DNA from: Cohnella thailandensis
GTDB lineage: Bacteria > Bacillota > Bacilli > Paenibacillales > Paenibacillaceae
Assembly: GCF_014212135.1 (NCBI RefSeq)
Contig: NZ_JACJVQ010000013.1
Span: 124,001 to 188,000 of the forward strand
Length of the DNA stretch: 64,000 nt
Direction of reading: 5' to 3'
How positions within the stretch are numbered: position 1 is the first letter of the stretch; every line of letters begins with the position of its first letter. Position numbers and translations under genes: made by a program. Below the pieces are notes generated by a model. The model ran no database searches and was not told where the DNA came from. It was given only the letters and a program-made list of their open reading frames with translations. Positions 26,065 through 34,601 of the stretch are shown piece by piece.

Positions 26065-26826
26065 TCATGAAGCTATTGATGAGGAAACGGCAAGCGGCTG
26101 CTCGTCCTTCCAGCGGTATTCCGGCGACTTAACCGGCACGTAATAGGATTCGGATACGAGATACTCCCGAAGATCCTCATCCGCCGCGGGAGACTTGCCC
26201 GCCTTGTCGATGGCTGTCGCGATATCGAGAGCGTAATCCAGGTAGACCTCGCCTTGCTCGTCCACCATATATTCCAGGCTTTGCCCGGAATACATGCTTT
26301 GCGATTCGTCCAGCTTAGCGCCGAGCTCGCCCGAATCGAGCGCCCAGAATCCGGGATAGCGCTCTTCGCCGGCCGGGATGTCCCCGCCATGGGAGTCCAT
26401 ATAGGCGTCGACCTTCTTCTGGATGTCGGCCGCCTGTTGATAGATTACGATATCCAGAAGCTTCACCTCCGGATTCGTCTCCTCGTTGATCAGCAGGAAT
26501 TGATCCTTCCCGCCGTTCTCGAACGCGACCTTGGGAATGCTGCCCAAGTAATTCATTCTCTTCAGCTTGGCCAGATCGATCTTGAACTTCTCGTACTTCG
26601 GAACCGTCTCGTCCGCGCTCACGATCGGCAACAGTCCGGTTCCCTCCTGGTATTGCTTCACGGCGTCCTGCACGATCAGAACGGCTTGTCTGGCGGACGA
26701 GCTGTCGCCGGGCGTCTGCTCCTCCGGATACAAGCAGCCGGATAGCGTCAGGGCCGCCGCCGTCAGAATGGCTGCGGATGCCGCCCTTCTGCCGGTTCTA
26801 GCCTTGAAGATCCTCTTCCATTCCAT
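26065..26826 (-). CDS. YphF-like lipoprotein
   Basis: A 253-aa predicted lipoprotein: a basic N terminus, a hydrophobic stretch near residues 17-30 and lipobox LTLSGC (Cys 31). The mature part is polar with no enzyme motif that I can name. Position directly upstream of spoIVA matches B. subtilis yphF, whose role is unknown. Assignment rests on synteny and the lipoprotein layout, not on a shared motif. It is the last gene after two ferredoxin genes and has a clear terminator. Confidence 0.78.
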   Translation of the reverse strand: MEWKRIFKARTGRRAASAAILTAAALTLSGCLYPEEQTPGDSSSARQAVLIVQDAVKQYQEGTGLLPIVSADETVPKYEKFKIDLAKLKRMNYLGSIPKVAFENGGKDQFLLINEETNPEVKLLDIVIYQQAADIQKKVDAYMDSHGGDIPAGEERYPGFWALDSGELGAKLDESQSMYSGQSLEYMVDEQGEVYLDYALDIATAIDKAGKSPAADEDLREYLVSESYYVPVKSPEYRWKDEQPLAVSSSIAS

Positions 26827-26850
26827 TTCGGTTTTCCCTCCGAATTTATT

Positions 26851-27222
26851 TCACCATAATTCTTCTTCCGCCTGCTCCGCAAGCTTCCGCCGGATCGCCG
26901 CCTTCAGCGGATCCTCGGGCACGGTCACGACGACGTCGCCGCGAACCCTGGCCTGGCAGCCCAGCCTTATCCCTTCGTCCAGTTGCGGTCCGAGCTTGCG
27001 CCGCTCCGGCTCGGTCGGATCATTCAGACGTAAAAGCGCTTCCGCATCCGCGCTTACCTTGCACATGAGACAGCCGGCGACTCCTCCGCAGCGGGTTCGC
27101 AACGCCGCGTTCGCCCGGCGCGAGGCCTCCAGCAGAGTGACGCCCGAACGAACCGTTACCGTGCGGTTGTCCGGCAGGAAAGTGACCTTGCACGTTCTCG
27201 CATGCCCCCCTGCGTGAGACAT
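26851..27222 (-). CDS. 2Fe-2S ferredoxin-like protein, 123 aa
   Basis: A plant/adrenodoxin-type ferredoxin fold that should carry one 2Fe-2S cluster. Four cysteines fit the pattern CGGVAGCLMC (near 46-55) plus LGC near residue 90. The N terminus holds a TFLPDNRTVTVRSGVTLLEASRRA strand-helix, typical of these proteins. ATG at 27222 follows AGAGGAGG. The partner enzyme is unknown. It is directly followed by the YphF-like gene and preceded by a second ferredoxin gene. Confidence 0.85.
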   Translation of the reverse strand: MSHAGGHARTCKVTFLPDNRTVTVRSGVTLLEASRRANAALRTRCGGVAGCLMCKVSADAEALLRLNDPTEPERRKLGPQLDEGIRLGCQARVRGDVVVTVPEDPLKAAIRRKLAEQAEEELW

Positions 27223-27250
27223 CCGCTCCGCCTCCTCTGTCTTGACGGTA

Positions 27251-27544
27251 TTAGAAATACGTTTTATTTCTCGCCGTCAGCTTCCCCGCGCGCTCCACGA
27301 CCGCTTGACAGCCAAGACGGTAGCCTTGCTCCAGCTCGTCGTCGCCTAACCGATCCCACTCGGCATCGGTTACCTCCGCCAGCAATTCCGCTCCTTCCGT
27401 CACGATGCAGCGGCACCTGGCGCACGTTCCTCTCGAACAATTGAACTGCCAGTCGATCTTCGCGTCCTTGGCCAGCTGCAGCAGGCTGACGCCGGTGCGC
27501 GGTTCCACGGAGGCGGTCAGGGTTCTTCCGGTTAACGTAAACAT
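27251..27544 (-). CDS. 2Fe-2S ferredoxin-like protein, 97 aa
   Basis: A second plant-type ferredoxin. The cluster cysteines are in FNCSRGTCARCRC (near 35-47) and LGC near residue 79, the CX4CX2C..C pattern. ATG at 27544 follows GGGGGAG. It shares fold and the GYRLGCQAVV ending with its neighbour (GIRLGCQARV), so the two probably arose by duplication. No such pair lies at this place in B. subtilis. Confidence 0.87.
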   Translation of the reverse strand: MFTLTGRTLTASVEPRTGVSLLQLAKDAKIDWQFNCSRGTCARCRCIVTEGAELLAEVTDAEWDRLGDDELEQGYRLGCQAVVERAGKLTARNKTYF

Positions 27545-27571
27545 ATGTGTCTCCCCCGAATCGTTCGCAAC

Positions 27572-27751
27572 CTATACGATGGCTATAAATCCGCAGAGCA
27601 TGCCGGATAGCAGGAACATAAATGCGATAAACGACAGGATAAATCGAAGGATGCCCTTTGTCTTCGCCCTGGCGAACATGACGACTACCGCTGCCAATAC
27701 CATCAAGCCGATCCCGACAAACGAGACCCACATTTTCATCATCGGATCCAT
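27572..27751 (-). CDS. Small DUF2768-like membrane protein, 59 aa (YphE position)
   Basis: The frame from ATG 27751 to TAG 27572 gives two hydrophobic helices, one at about 8-25 (VSFVGIGLMVLAAVVVMF) and one at 36-58, joined by a basic loop RAKTKG. This is the size and layout of DUF2768 proteins such as B. subtilis YphE, which is at this position between gpsA and yphF. An extended -10 TGGTATAAT is at plus 27799-27807. The ribosome site (AAGGGG) is rather far from the ATG, so the start is uncertain. Confidence 0.68.
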   Translation of the reverse strand: MDPMMKMWVSFVGIGLMVLAAVVVMFARAKTKGILRFILSFIAFMFLLSGMLCGFIAIV

Positions 27752-27798
27752 ACTCGCGACTCTACCCCTTCTGCGCCACCCTTATAAAAATCCTGAAT

Positions 27799-27807
27799 AT
27801 TATACCA
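27799..27807 (-). promoter_or_regulatory. Extended -10 promoter before the DUF2768 and ferredoxin genes
   Basis: Minus strand TGGTATAAT, with no strong -35. It follows the terminator of the SpoVIF-like gene. Confidence 0.5.
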
Positions 27808-27819
27808 TTTTCGCTAACC

Positions 27820-27859
27820 GAATAAAAGAAAACCCCGTCGACGATTCCCGTCGACGAGG
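27820..27859 (-). terminator. Terminator after the SpoVIF-like gene
   Basis: CCCCGTCGACG (27833-27843) and CGTCGACGAGG (27849-27859) form an 11-bp stem with one mismatch, followed on the minus strand by TTTTCTTTTATT. Confidence 0.85.
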
Positions 27860-27885
27860 TGGATAATGCGGCTCGGCGCAGCGCA

Positions 27886-28161
27886 TCACTTCTTCATCAT
27901 CATCTTCATCAAGCTTTCTAGGCTGTCGATGTTCATTCCGCTTTTTTTGACGGCTCCGACAATCTCTTTTACCGTATCCTCGGTAACGGGCACCCCCGCC
28001 ATCGTCGATACCTGCTTGATCAATTGGCGAAGCTGCGTTTCGCTTTGCAGCGTGGTCGGCGTCACGTTCCCCGCGATTTTTTTGATCGAGTTTTCGGATA
28101 TCGTTTTGCCCGTTTTCTTATTGACCGCGCCAAGAATATCCTTGGAAAATTTCTTGTCCAT
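27886..28161 (-). CDS. Stage VI sporulation protein F-like
   Basis: A 91-aa helical, lysine-rich protein. MDKKFSKDILGAVNKKTGKTISENSIKKIAG and the Met-rich end SLESLMKMMMKK, seen in separate parts, match the SpoVIF family of spore coat assembly factors. The start is the ATG at 28161 behind GGAGGAGGG; 17 in-frame residues upstream lack a ribosome site. It follows gpsA in transcription order and has its own terminator. In B. subtilis spoVIF (yjcC) is elsewhere, so this placement is lineage specific. Confidence 0.78.
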   Translation of the reverse strand: MDKKFSKDILGAVNKKTGKTISENSIKKIAGNVTPTTLQSETQLRQLIKQVSTMAGVPVTEDTVKEIVGAVKKSGMNIDSLESLMKMMMKK

Positions 28162-28249
28162 GTTCGCCCTCCTCCGGAATCCTGCCATGTATCCTATGAA
28201 GCGGAGGGGCAAACGGTGTAGGCTGTCAACTTGCGGGACAACTGTGCTT

Positions 28250-29272
28250 CTATAAGTTTAGATTCTCGTTCTCGTGCGTGCGGACCCGGCCCATGAGCGC
28301 GCCGACCGCTTCGGAAGGAGATTTGCCTTCGAAAAGCACCTTGTACAGCTGCTGCGTAATCGGCATCTCGACGGAATGGATCTCGGATAGGCGCTGCGCC
28401 GCCTTCGTCGTGCGAACGCCCTCGACGACCATCCCCATCTTCTCGAGAACCTCTTCGAGCGCAAGGCCTTGAGCCAGCATGGAACCGGCTCTCCAGTTCC
28501 GGCTGTGCCGGCTCGTGCAGGTCACGATAAGGTCGCCGACGCCGGCCAATCCGGCGAACGTCAGCGGACTCGCTCCCATCGCATTGCCGAGCCGAGCGAT
28601 CTCGGCAAGACCGCGCGTGATCAGCGCGGCTTTGGCATTATCGCCGAAGCCTAGCCCGTCGGACAATCCCGCGCCGAGAGCGATGATGTTCTTGATGGCT
28701 CCCGCCGTTTCTACGCCGATAATATCGGAGTTCGTATAGACGCGGAAATAAGAGTCGTTCATGAACAGATCCTGAGCCGCTTCCGCGCGATCGAGGCGGC
28801 TCGACGCGACGACGACCGTCGTCGGATGGCGATCGATGACCTCCTCCGCGTGGCTTGGGCCGGACAGATCGACGATCTCTTCGGTCGGGCGGTTCAGCTC
28901 TTCCGAGAGCACGACGGACATTCGTTTCAGCGTGTCGGTCTCGAAGCCTTTGGTCGCATGGACGATAAGCGCGTCGCGGCGAAGATAAGGACGTGCCGCT
29001 CGCGCCACCTCCCTCGTTGCGGAGGATGGAGACACGAAGACGACGGCGTCCGCGCCCGATACGGCCGCTTCCATATCCGTTACGGCCGTGATCCCCTCCG
29101 GAAGCTCGGCTTCCTTGAGGAACCGGGAATTGCGCCGCTGCTCGTTAATCTCCTTCGCTTGGGCTTCGTTGCGGGTCCAGAGAGTAACGGCGTGGCCGTT
29201 ATCGGCGAGGACTCTCGCCAGAGCGGTGCCCCAGCTCCCCGCCACGAGCACGGTTACGGATTTACGCGCCAT
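28250..29272 (-). CDS. gpsA: Glycerol-3-phosphate dehydrogenase [NAD(P)+]
   Basis: It reduces DHAP to sn-glycerol 3-phosphate for phospholipid synthesis. The 340-aa protein has VLVAGSWGTALARVLADNG at the start (NAD loop GSWGTA), LSGPSHAEEV, the catalytic Lys region AGAIKNIIALGAGL, and a C-terminal domain with NWRAGSMLAQG. The start is the ATG at 29272 behind AAGGTG; a TTG nine codons earlier is less likely. It overlaps the plsY end by 11 bp, linking it to acyl transfer. Confidence 0.95.
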   Translation of the reverse strand: MARKSVTVLVAGSWGTALARVLADNGHAVTLWTRNEAQAKEINEQRRNSRFLKEAELPEGITAVTDMEAAVSGADAVVFVSPSSATREVARAARPYLRRDALIVHATKGFETDTLKRMSVVLSEELNRPTEEIVDLSGPSHAEEVIDRHPTTVVVASSRLDRAEAAQDLFMNDSYFRVYTNSDIIGVETAGAIKNIIALGAGLSDGLGFGDNAKAALITRGLAEIARLGNAMGASPLTFAGLAGVGDLIVTCTSRHSRNWRAGSMLAQGLALEEVLEKMGMVVEGVRTTKAAQRLSEIHSVEMPITQQLYKVLFEGKSPSEAVGALMGRVRTHENENLNL

Positions 29273-29879
29273 GAGGTTCACCTTTCTTGCCGCTGCCAAG
29301 CTTGTTCTCGGTACCGTTCAGGAGCTTGACGATATTCTTGCGATGTCTCGCGATGGCAAGCACGGCGATAATGACCGCGCCCCAGATGTAAGGAGCGCTC
29401 CATCCGCCGATCGCGAGAATGATCGGCACCAGGACGACGAGCAGCATCGAACCGAGGGACACGTATCTCGTAATGGCGATGATAAGGATGGCGATAAGGC
29501 CGGCGATGAGAACGGGAACGAAGGAGAGAGTCGCCATGACTCCTACCGTCGTGGCGATTCCCTTGCCTCCTTTGAAACGGAAGTAGATCGGCCAGTTATG
29601 TCCCGCGATCGCGGCTAGCCCGCATAAGACGGGCACCCAATCGGAATCGCCGCCGAGCCAAACGCCGAGAAGCACGGCGACGACGCCTTTGGCGATGTCG
29701 AGCAGGAAGACGGCGATGCCCGGTCCCTTGCCGAGAACGCGCAGCGTATTGGTCGCGCCCGCATTGCCGCTTCCGTGATGCCGAATGTCGATCTTCATAA
29801 GCCAACGGGCAATAAGGATGCTGAAGGATACGGATCCAAGCAAATAGCTGATCGCGATCGCGATGATTGAAGCGGTCAC
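29262..29879 (-). CDS. plsY: Glycerol-3-phosphate acyltransferase PlsY
   Basis: It transfers an acyl group from acyl phosphate to glycerol 3-phosphate, making lysophosphatidic acid. The 205-aa membrane protein has five to seven hydrophobic segments and the three family motifs: GSGNAGATN near 37-45, GHNWPIYFRFKGGKGIAT near 93-110, and the late VLAIARHRKNIVKLLNGTENKLG region. Its product gene plsC is also in the window at 34602-35198. In B. subtilis plsY is elsewhere; here it sits between der and gpsA. Confidence 0.95.
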   Translation of the reverse strand: MTASIIAIAISYLLGSVSFSILIARWLMKIDIRHHGSGNAGATNTLRVLGKGPGIAVFLLDIAKGVVAVLLGVWLGGDSDWVPVLCGLAAIAGHNWPIYFRFKGGKGIATTVGVMATLSFVPVLIAGLIAILIIAITRYVSLGSMLLVVLVPIILAIGGWSAPYIWGAVIIAVLAIARHRKNIVKLLNGTENKLGSGKKGEPHGA

Positions 29880-29892
29880 GGATGGGTCTCTC

Positions 29893-31215
29893 CTATTCTT
29901 GGTCGGACTTGCGCCGAGTAAAGAGCCTCAGCGGCGTCCCCTCGAAGTCGAACGCAGCCCTGATCTTATTTTCAAGAAAACGCTCGTACGAGAAGTGCAT
30001 CAATTCCGGATCGTTCACGAATACGAGCAGGGTCGGCGGCTTCACCGCGACCTGGGTAACGTAATTGATGCGCAGCCTTCTGCCCTTATCCGTAGGCGGA
30101 GGCGTAACGGCTACCGCATCCGACACGATATCGTTCAGCACGTGCGTCGGAATTCGCATCGCATGCTGCTCCGCGACGCGGTTGATGACCGGGAACAGCT
30201 TTTGCAGCCGCTGCTTCGTCTTCGCGGACAGGAACACGATCGGCGCGTAGGACATGAACAGGAAGTGATCGCGGATCGAGTTCGTGAAGTTCTGCATCGT
30301 CTTCTCGTCCTTCTCGACGGCGTCCCACTTGTTCACGACGAAGATAGACGCCTTCCCGAGCTCGTGAGCGTAGCCGGCGATATGCTTATCCTGCTCGATG
30401 ATTCCCTCTTCCCCGTTGATCACGACGAGGGCGACGTCCGCACGTTCGATCGCCTTCATCGAACGCATGACGCTGTACTTCTCGGTCGTCTCGTACACCT
30501 TGCCGCGCTTGCGCATCCCCGCCGTATCGATCAGCACGTACTTCTGGCCGTCCTTCTCGAACGGAGTATCGATCGCGTCCCGGGTCGTGCCGGCCACTTC
30601 GCTCACGATGACGCGGTCTTCCCCCAGGATGGCGTTCACCAGAGACGACTTCCCTACGTTCGGCCTGCCGATAAGCGCAACCTTGATCACGTCGTCGTCG
30701 TATACCTGATCTTCCTTGACGGGAAGCAGCTTCACGGCCGCGTCCAGCAAATCTCCGATCCCGATCCCGTGCGAGCCCGAGAGGGCGACGGGGTCGCCGA
30801 AGCCTAAGCTGTAAAACTCATAAATATCGTCCATCCGTTGAAGGTTATCCACTTTGTTGACCGCAACGACGACGGGTTTCCCCGAACGGAAAAGAATTTG
30901 AGCCACTTCTTCGTCCGAATTCGTCACTCCGGCTTTGGCATCTACCATGAAAACGATGACATCCGCTTCTTCGATCGCAAGCTCTGCTTGCATGCGGATA
31001 AGACGAAGCATTCCGTCTTCCCCGTCAATCTCGATACCGCCGGTATCGATGACGCTGAATGCGACGCCGTTCCATTCTCCGGTTCCATAGATACGGTCCC
31101 GGGTCACCCCGGGCTTGTCCTCCACGATGGCTAGCCGGTCGCCGATGATCCGGTTAAAAATCGTGGATTTGCCGACGTTCGGCCTCCCCACGATGGCGAT
31201 TACGGGTCTTGCCAT
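29893..31215 (-). CDS. der: Ribosome assembly GTPase Der (EngA)
   Basis: It helps mature the 50S subunit. The 440-aa protein has two tandem GTPase domains, each with GRPNVGKS (near 9-16 and 183-190), DTGG/DTAG switch motifs, and NKVD/NKWD base-recognition motifs. A C-terminal KH-like domain with [21 protein letters not shown] follows. I use the ATG at 31215 behind GAGGAG. It is yphC in the B. subtilis order. Confidence 0.97.
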   Translation of the reverse strand: MARPVIAIVGRPNVGKSTIFNRIIGDRLAIVEDKPGVTRDRIYGTGEWNGVAFSVIDTGGIEIDGEDGMLRLIRMQAELAIEEADVIVFMVDAKAGVTNSDEEVAQILFRSGKPVVVAVNKVDNLQRMDDIYEFYSLGFGDPVALSGSHGIGIGDLLDAAVKLLPVKEDQVYDDDVIKVALIGRPNVGKSSLVNAILGEDRVIVSEVAGTTRDAIDTPFEKDGQKYVLIDTAGMRKRGKVYETTEKYSVMRSMKAIERADVALVVINGEEGIIEQDKHIAGYAHELGKASIFVVNKWDAVEKDEKTMQNFTNSIRDHFLFMSYAPIVFLSAKTKQRLQKLFPVINRVAEQHAMRIPTHVLNDIVSDAVAVTPPPTDKGRRLRINYVTQVAVKPPTLLVFVNDPELMHFSYERFLENKIRAAFDFEGTPLRLFTRRKSDQE

Positions 31216-31293
31216 GGTTTCACTCCTCAATTAACAGCATCATAGTAACAACCTTCATCATAACAAAAAATGCTTGGAATGGCTAACGGTTCT

Positions 31294-31473
31294 TCAATGA
31301 CGATCCACGATGATAAACAAGTCGTCGCCGAGGCGATGAGCCGCCGCATCCAATATCTTCTCCAGAAGCTTGGCGATATGCGTCATTTCCCCTTCATCCG
31401 CCGTCAGAAATGCGGGAAGCCCTCCCTTCACCTTGTCCGGTTTGACGGTCACGACCGCGATTATCTTAGCCAT
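31294..31473 (-). CDS. Small capping-complex-type subunit for YIEGIA, 59 aa
   Basis: The protein MAKIIAVVTVKPDKVKGG... is one small alpha/beta domain with the middle LPAFLTADEGEMTHIAKLLEKIL and the end DDLFIIVDRH. It resembles the small partner annotated as a capping complex subunit next to YIEGIA proteins in spore formers. Its ATG lies inside the last codons of the YIEGIA gene (8-bp overlap), so the two are co-translated. Function is not established to my knowledge. Confidence 0.75.
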   Translation of the reverse strand: MAKIIAVVTVKPDKVKGGLPAFLTADEGEMTHIAKLLEKILDAAAHRLGDDLFIIVDRH

Positions 31474-32386
31474 CCGGAAGCATCCCTTCCTTGCGATAAT
31501 TCGCTTCGGTCGGCATTCGCACGGCCGCCTCGAGCAGAGGGACATTGCTGACCGCTCGAAGCGCGACCTCTCGGTCATGCTCCCTCGGGAGCAGTAAAAT
31601 CCCCAGCTTGCCGGATTCAAGATCCAGCTTCGCGAGCGGCAGCAAAGCCGGTTCTCCGTCATCCCGATACACGCCCAACCGAACGGAGACATCGTGAAGA
31701 ATCGCTTGTCTCTGCCCGAGATTCGTGAGGGTCACCTTCGCGTCGTCGCTTCGCGGCGACAGCACGAAGCCCATCCCGATTCTCCGGATAATCTCCTGGT
31801 TCTCCGGAAGCCCTACGTTCATCATGTAAATGTCTCCGACATAGGCATCGGGACCTTCTACCCGAACAGGCGCGAATTCGATCAACGCCACGTCCTTGAT
31901 CGTCTTCCCCTTCCGAAACCGAAGCACGACTCCCAGGCAGACGATCCCGATCGCGAGTCCGACTATCCATCCGAATAAAGAGACGCCCATGCTCGTCAAG
32001 AAGGCCGCCAGGATGGACAAGTAATTTCGGCCTTCGAACACGACGGCCGTCCCTTCTATGTAGGTCGTTCCCCGCGGCACGAGCTCTTGCTTATCGATGG
32101 CGCTTAGCGTGTTCCGCTCCATATTCCGCACGTCCCGGAATTGCTGGGCCGCCATTCCGAGAAAAGTGATTGCCGTGAAATCCTTCTTCAGAAGCGCCGG
32201 AACGGCGACGGAGCCGAGCGCCGCGGCTATCGTGCCTAACGCCAAATGGATGATCTTGCCGTGCGGGTAGGCGGGATATTGACGGTAATCGCTTTTCAGC
32301 ATAAGAAACCGGGAAGCCGCGCCGACTACCGTACCCATGACTACACCCGTCAGATCCGAATGATTGAACACCCAAAACGCGTTCAT
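31466..32386 (-). CDS. YIEGIA-family membrane protein (YphB-like)
   Basis: A 306-aa membrane protein with several N-terminal hydrophobic segments. The family-naming motif appears as TYIEGTAVVFEGRNYLS near residue 120. The second half is soluble with strands such as APVRVEGPDAYVGDIYMMNVGLPENQ. It starts at ATG 32386 behind AAAGGAGGAG and overlaps the yphA-like gene by 4 bp. Position matches B. subtilis yphB. It is restricted to endospore formers, so a spore role is likely, but the activity is unknown. Confidence 0.8.
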   Translation of the reverse strand: MNAFWVFNHSDLTGVVMGTVVGAASRFLMLKSDYRQYPAYPHGKIIHLALGTIAAALGSVAVPALLKKDFTAITFLGMAAQQFRDVRNMERNTLSAIDKQELVPRGTTYIEGTAVVFEGRNYLSILAAFLTSMGVSLFGWIVGLAIGIVCLGVVLRFRKGKTIKDVALIEFAPVRVEGPDAYVGDIYMMNVGLPENQEIIRRIGMGFVLSPRSDDAKVTLTNLGQRQAILHDVSVRLGVYRDDGEPALLPLAKLDLESGKLGILLLPREHDREVALRAVSNVPLLEAAVRMPTEANYRKEGMLPDG

Positions 32387-33000
32387 GTGCGCTCTCCTCC
32401 TTTGCGTAAGTTTAATCGGCTCCAGACCGCCCCGACTCGCTGCATCAAGTAGGACAGGCTTCTCGAGCATCCGACCGCAAGCCACCAGCCCGCCATCCAT
32501 TCGGAATCGCCGAGCAAGGAAATGCCTCGAGGTTCGGTCCGAAGCCATGCGTCCGCGAACGATGAGAGAGCAAGTCCGGCGGTAATGGCGAGCCATTGCT
32601 CCAGCGGGCAGCGAAGAAGCATAACGGCGATGATTCCGATCAACCCGGCCAAGTACCAGCGCGGGTTAGCCGCCAGCAAAGAAGGGATCACCAGCGTCAG
32701 CTTGCTCATGAACAAGGAGATCGATCCGATCAGCAGTCCTGCCGCAAGCGAAGTCCAGCGGCGAATCTTGGGCAACGTCAAGGAAGCGAGCAGGGCGGCC
32801 AGTACGATAAGAACCAATCCGAGATTCAGTTCCCCAAGAGCTCCCAGGGAATACGTTCGGGCATACGAGAAAGGCCATAAGACAAGGAACAGCGTCACTC
32901 CCCACTCCGGCAGGCCGGCGGACAGCTCCTTGCGCCATCCGCTCCACCATAGAATGACGACCGCCAACCATATGACGATACTGATTAAGCCGGGCTGCAC
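32383..33000 (-). CDS. YphA-like integral membrane protein
   Basis: A 205-aa protein with about six hydrophobic helices and few charged residues between them; a soluble basic tail (RLNLRKGGER) closes it. I see no catalytic motif. Position between rpsA and the YIEGIA gene matches B. subtilis yphA, also an unknown membrane protein. It starts with GTG at 33000, eight bases after GGGGAGAGG, and overlaps the next gene by 4 bp. Confidence 0.75.
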   Translation of the reverse strand: MQPGLISIVIWLAVVILWWSGWRKELSAGLPEWGVTLFLVLWPFSYARTYSLGALGELNLGLVLIVLAALLASLTLPKIRRWTSLAAGLLIGSISLFMSKLTLVIPSLLAANPRWYLAGLIGIIAVMLLRCPLEQWLAITAGLALSSFADAWLRTEPRGISLLGDSEWMAGWWLAVGCSRSLSYLMQRVGAVWSRLNLRKGGERT

Positions 33001-33160
33001 GTAAAGTTCCTCTCCCCGTTCGAAACGTCTTCGGCGCGGGCGCCGGTTGCGACATTAGTATTCGCCTTTAACGGGAGATTCCATGCCCTTCCTTCGCTCC
33101 GCAAACGAAACAAATCCCCTCATCCACAGGGAATCGCTTCGAATAATTTCCGATGCATGA

Positions 33161-33193
33161 AAAAAGCCTCCGGAAGCAACGGCTTCCGGAGGC
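33161..33193 (-). terminator. Strong terminator after rpsA
   Basis: GCCTCCGGAAGC (33166-33177) and GCTTCCGGAGGC (33182-33193) form a perfect 12-bp stem with a 4-nt loop and T runs on both strands, so it could work in either direction. Confidence 0.92.
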
Positions 33194-33211
33194 TTTTTCC
33201 CAAGCGATATC

Positions 33212-34441
33212 TTATTTGAACTTGCTCAGCTTGTCACCGAACTTCTCGCCAAGCGTGAAGCTCATCGATTCCGTAGGAGGCAGGTCCACGTTCTCGCGAG
33301 GTGCGCGCGGGCCGCGCGGTGCGCGATCGCCGCGAGGCTCTCTCTCTTCGCGAGGAGGAGCTTCTTCCGTCTCCTTGATGGAGAGGGACACGCGCTTCTC
33401 CGCCGGGTTGAAATCCAAAATCTTGGCCTTCACTTCTTGGCCTTCCTTGAGGACTTCGAACGGAGTCGCGATGTGGCGATGAGCGATTTGGGAGATATGA
33501 ACAAGGCCTTCGACGCCCGGAGCGATCTCGACGAACGCACCGAAGCTTACGAGACGCTTAACGACGCCCGTTACGATCTCGCCCGTCTGGAATTGGCCGG
33601 CAGCCGTCTCCCAAGGGCCCGGCTGAGCCGCCTTGATGCTAAGGCTGATCTTGCCGATCGAAGGATCGACCTTAAGGACTTTAACCTTTACGCTTTGACC
33701 TTCGGAGACGACGTCTGCCGGATGGGCGACGTGCGACCAAGCGATCTCGGACACGTGAACGAGGCCGTCGATTCCGCCGATATCGACGAAAGCGCCGAAC
33801 GGAGTCAGACGTTGAACCGTTCCTTCGATGATTTGGCCCGGCTCGAGGCTCGCCATGATTTGTTGCTTCTGGGCTTCGTATTCCGCCTCCAGAACTTCCT
33901 TCTGGGACAGGATGACCTTGTTGTTCTCGCGATCGATCTCCTTAACCTTGACGCGAAGCGTGCGTCCCTTGTAGCCGGAGAAGTCTTCCACGAAATGACG
34001 CTCTACCATGGATGCCGGGATAAAGCCGCGAACGCCAACGTCGGCGACGAGGCCGCCCTTCACGACGTCGGCAACCGTTACTTCGAACGCTTCGCCGTTG
34101 TCGAATTTGGCTTGCAGATCGTCCCAAGCGCGGGTGCTGTCGATTTGACGCTTGGAGAGGACGAGGCTCTCCTTCTCGTCGTTGATGCTGACAACCTTCG
34201 CTTCTACTTCTTGGCCGACTTGAACGGCATCCGAAGCGCTTTCCAGGTTTACGGAAGACAGTTCGCGAAGCGGAATGACGCCGTCGTATTTATATCCAAG
34301 GCTTACGAACGCCTTGTCATCATCGATCTTGACGATCGTACCCTTCACGGTGTCGCCCTTCTTGATGGATACGACATTCTCAAGCGCATCCTGGCTTACC
34401 GCTTCGGAAGCCGATTCCTGAACATTGATTTCTTCAGACAT
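33212..34441 (-). CDS. rpsA: 30S ribosomal protein S1 homologue
   Basis: An RNA-binding protein of the ribosome or polysome (ypfD in B. subtilis). The 409-aa protein has four S1 domains, seen from four repeats of the GxVxxxxxxGAFVDIG type (GDTVKGTIVKIDDDKAFVSL, VADVVKGGLVADVGVRGFIP, GTVQRLTPFGAFVDIGGIDG, GVVKRLVSFGAFVEIAPG). The tail is rich in Arg, Glu and Pro. ATG at 34441 follows GAGGAGG. The 160-base leader carries a hairpin (34474-34504). Confidence 0.93.
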   Translation of the reverse strand: MSEEINVQESASEAVSQDALENVVSIKKGDTVKGTIVKIDDDKAFVSLGYKYDGVIPLRELSSVNLESASDAVQVGQEVEAKVVSINDEKESLVLSKRQIDSTRAWDDLQAKFDNGEAFEVTVADVVKGGLVADVGVRGFIPASMVERHFVEDFSGYKGRTLRVKVKEIDRENNKVILSQKEVLEAEYEAQKQQIMASLEPGQIIEGTVQRLTPFGAFVDIGGIDGLVHVSEIAWSHVAHPADVVSEGQSVKVKVLKVDPSIGKISLSIKAAQPGPWETAAGQFQTGEIVTGVVKRLVSFGAFVEIAPGVEGLVHISQIAHRHIATPFEVLKEGQEVKAKILDFNPAEKRVSLSIKETEEAPPREEREPRGDRAPRGPRAPRENVDLPPTESMSFTLGEKFGDKLSKFK

Positions 34442-34473
34442 GAAAATACCTCCTCAGTTCTACCCCAACTTTA

Positions 34474-34504
34474 TTTAAACCCGCTTCGAAAGGCGGCGTT
34501 TAAA
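34474..34504 (-). promoter_or_regulatory. Leader hairpin upstream of rpsA
   Basis: TTTAAACCCGC (34474-34484) pairs with GCGGCGTTTAAA (34493-34504) with one bulged base and an 8-nt loop, 33 bases before the ATG. There is no T run. It may be a control element of the S1 mRNA. Confidence 0.4.
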
Positions 34505-34601
34505 TCGCTCAAATACGACTTGCGACTTACGATCGATCCAAATAATACCTGTAGTATGATGGAAATCCGGATAAATCATTCATGGCATGCGTACGTCTGG
34601 A

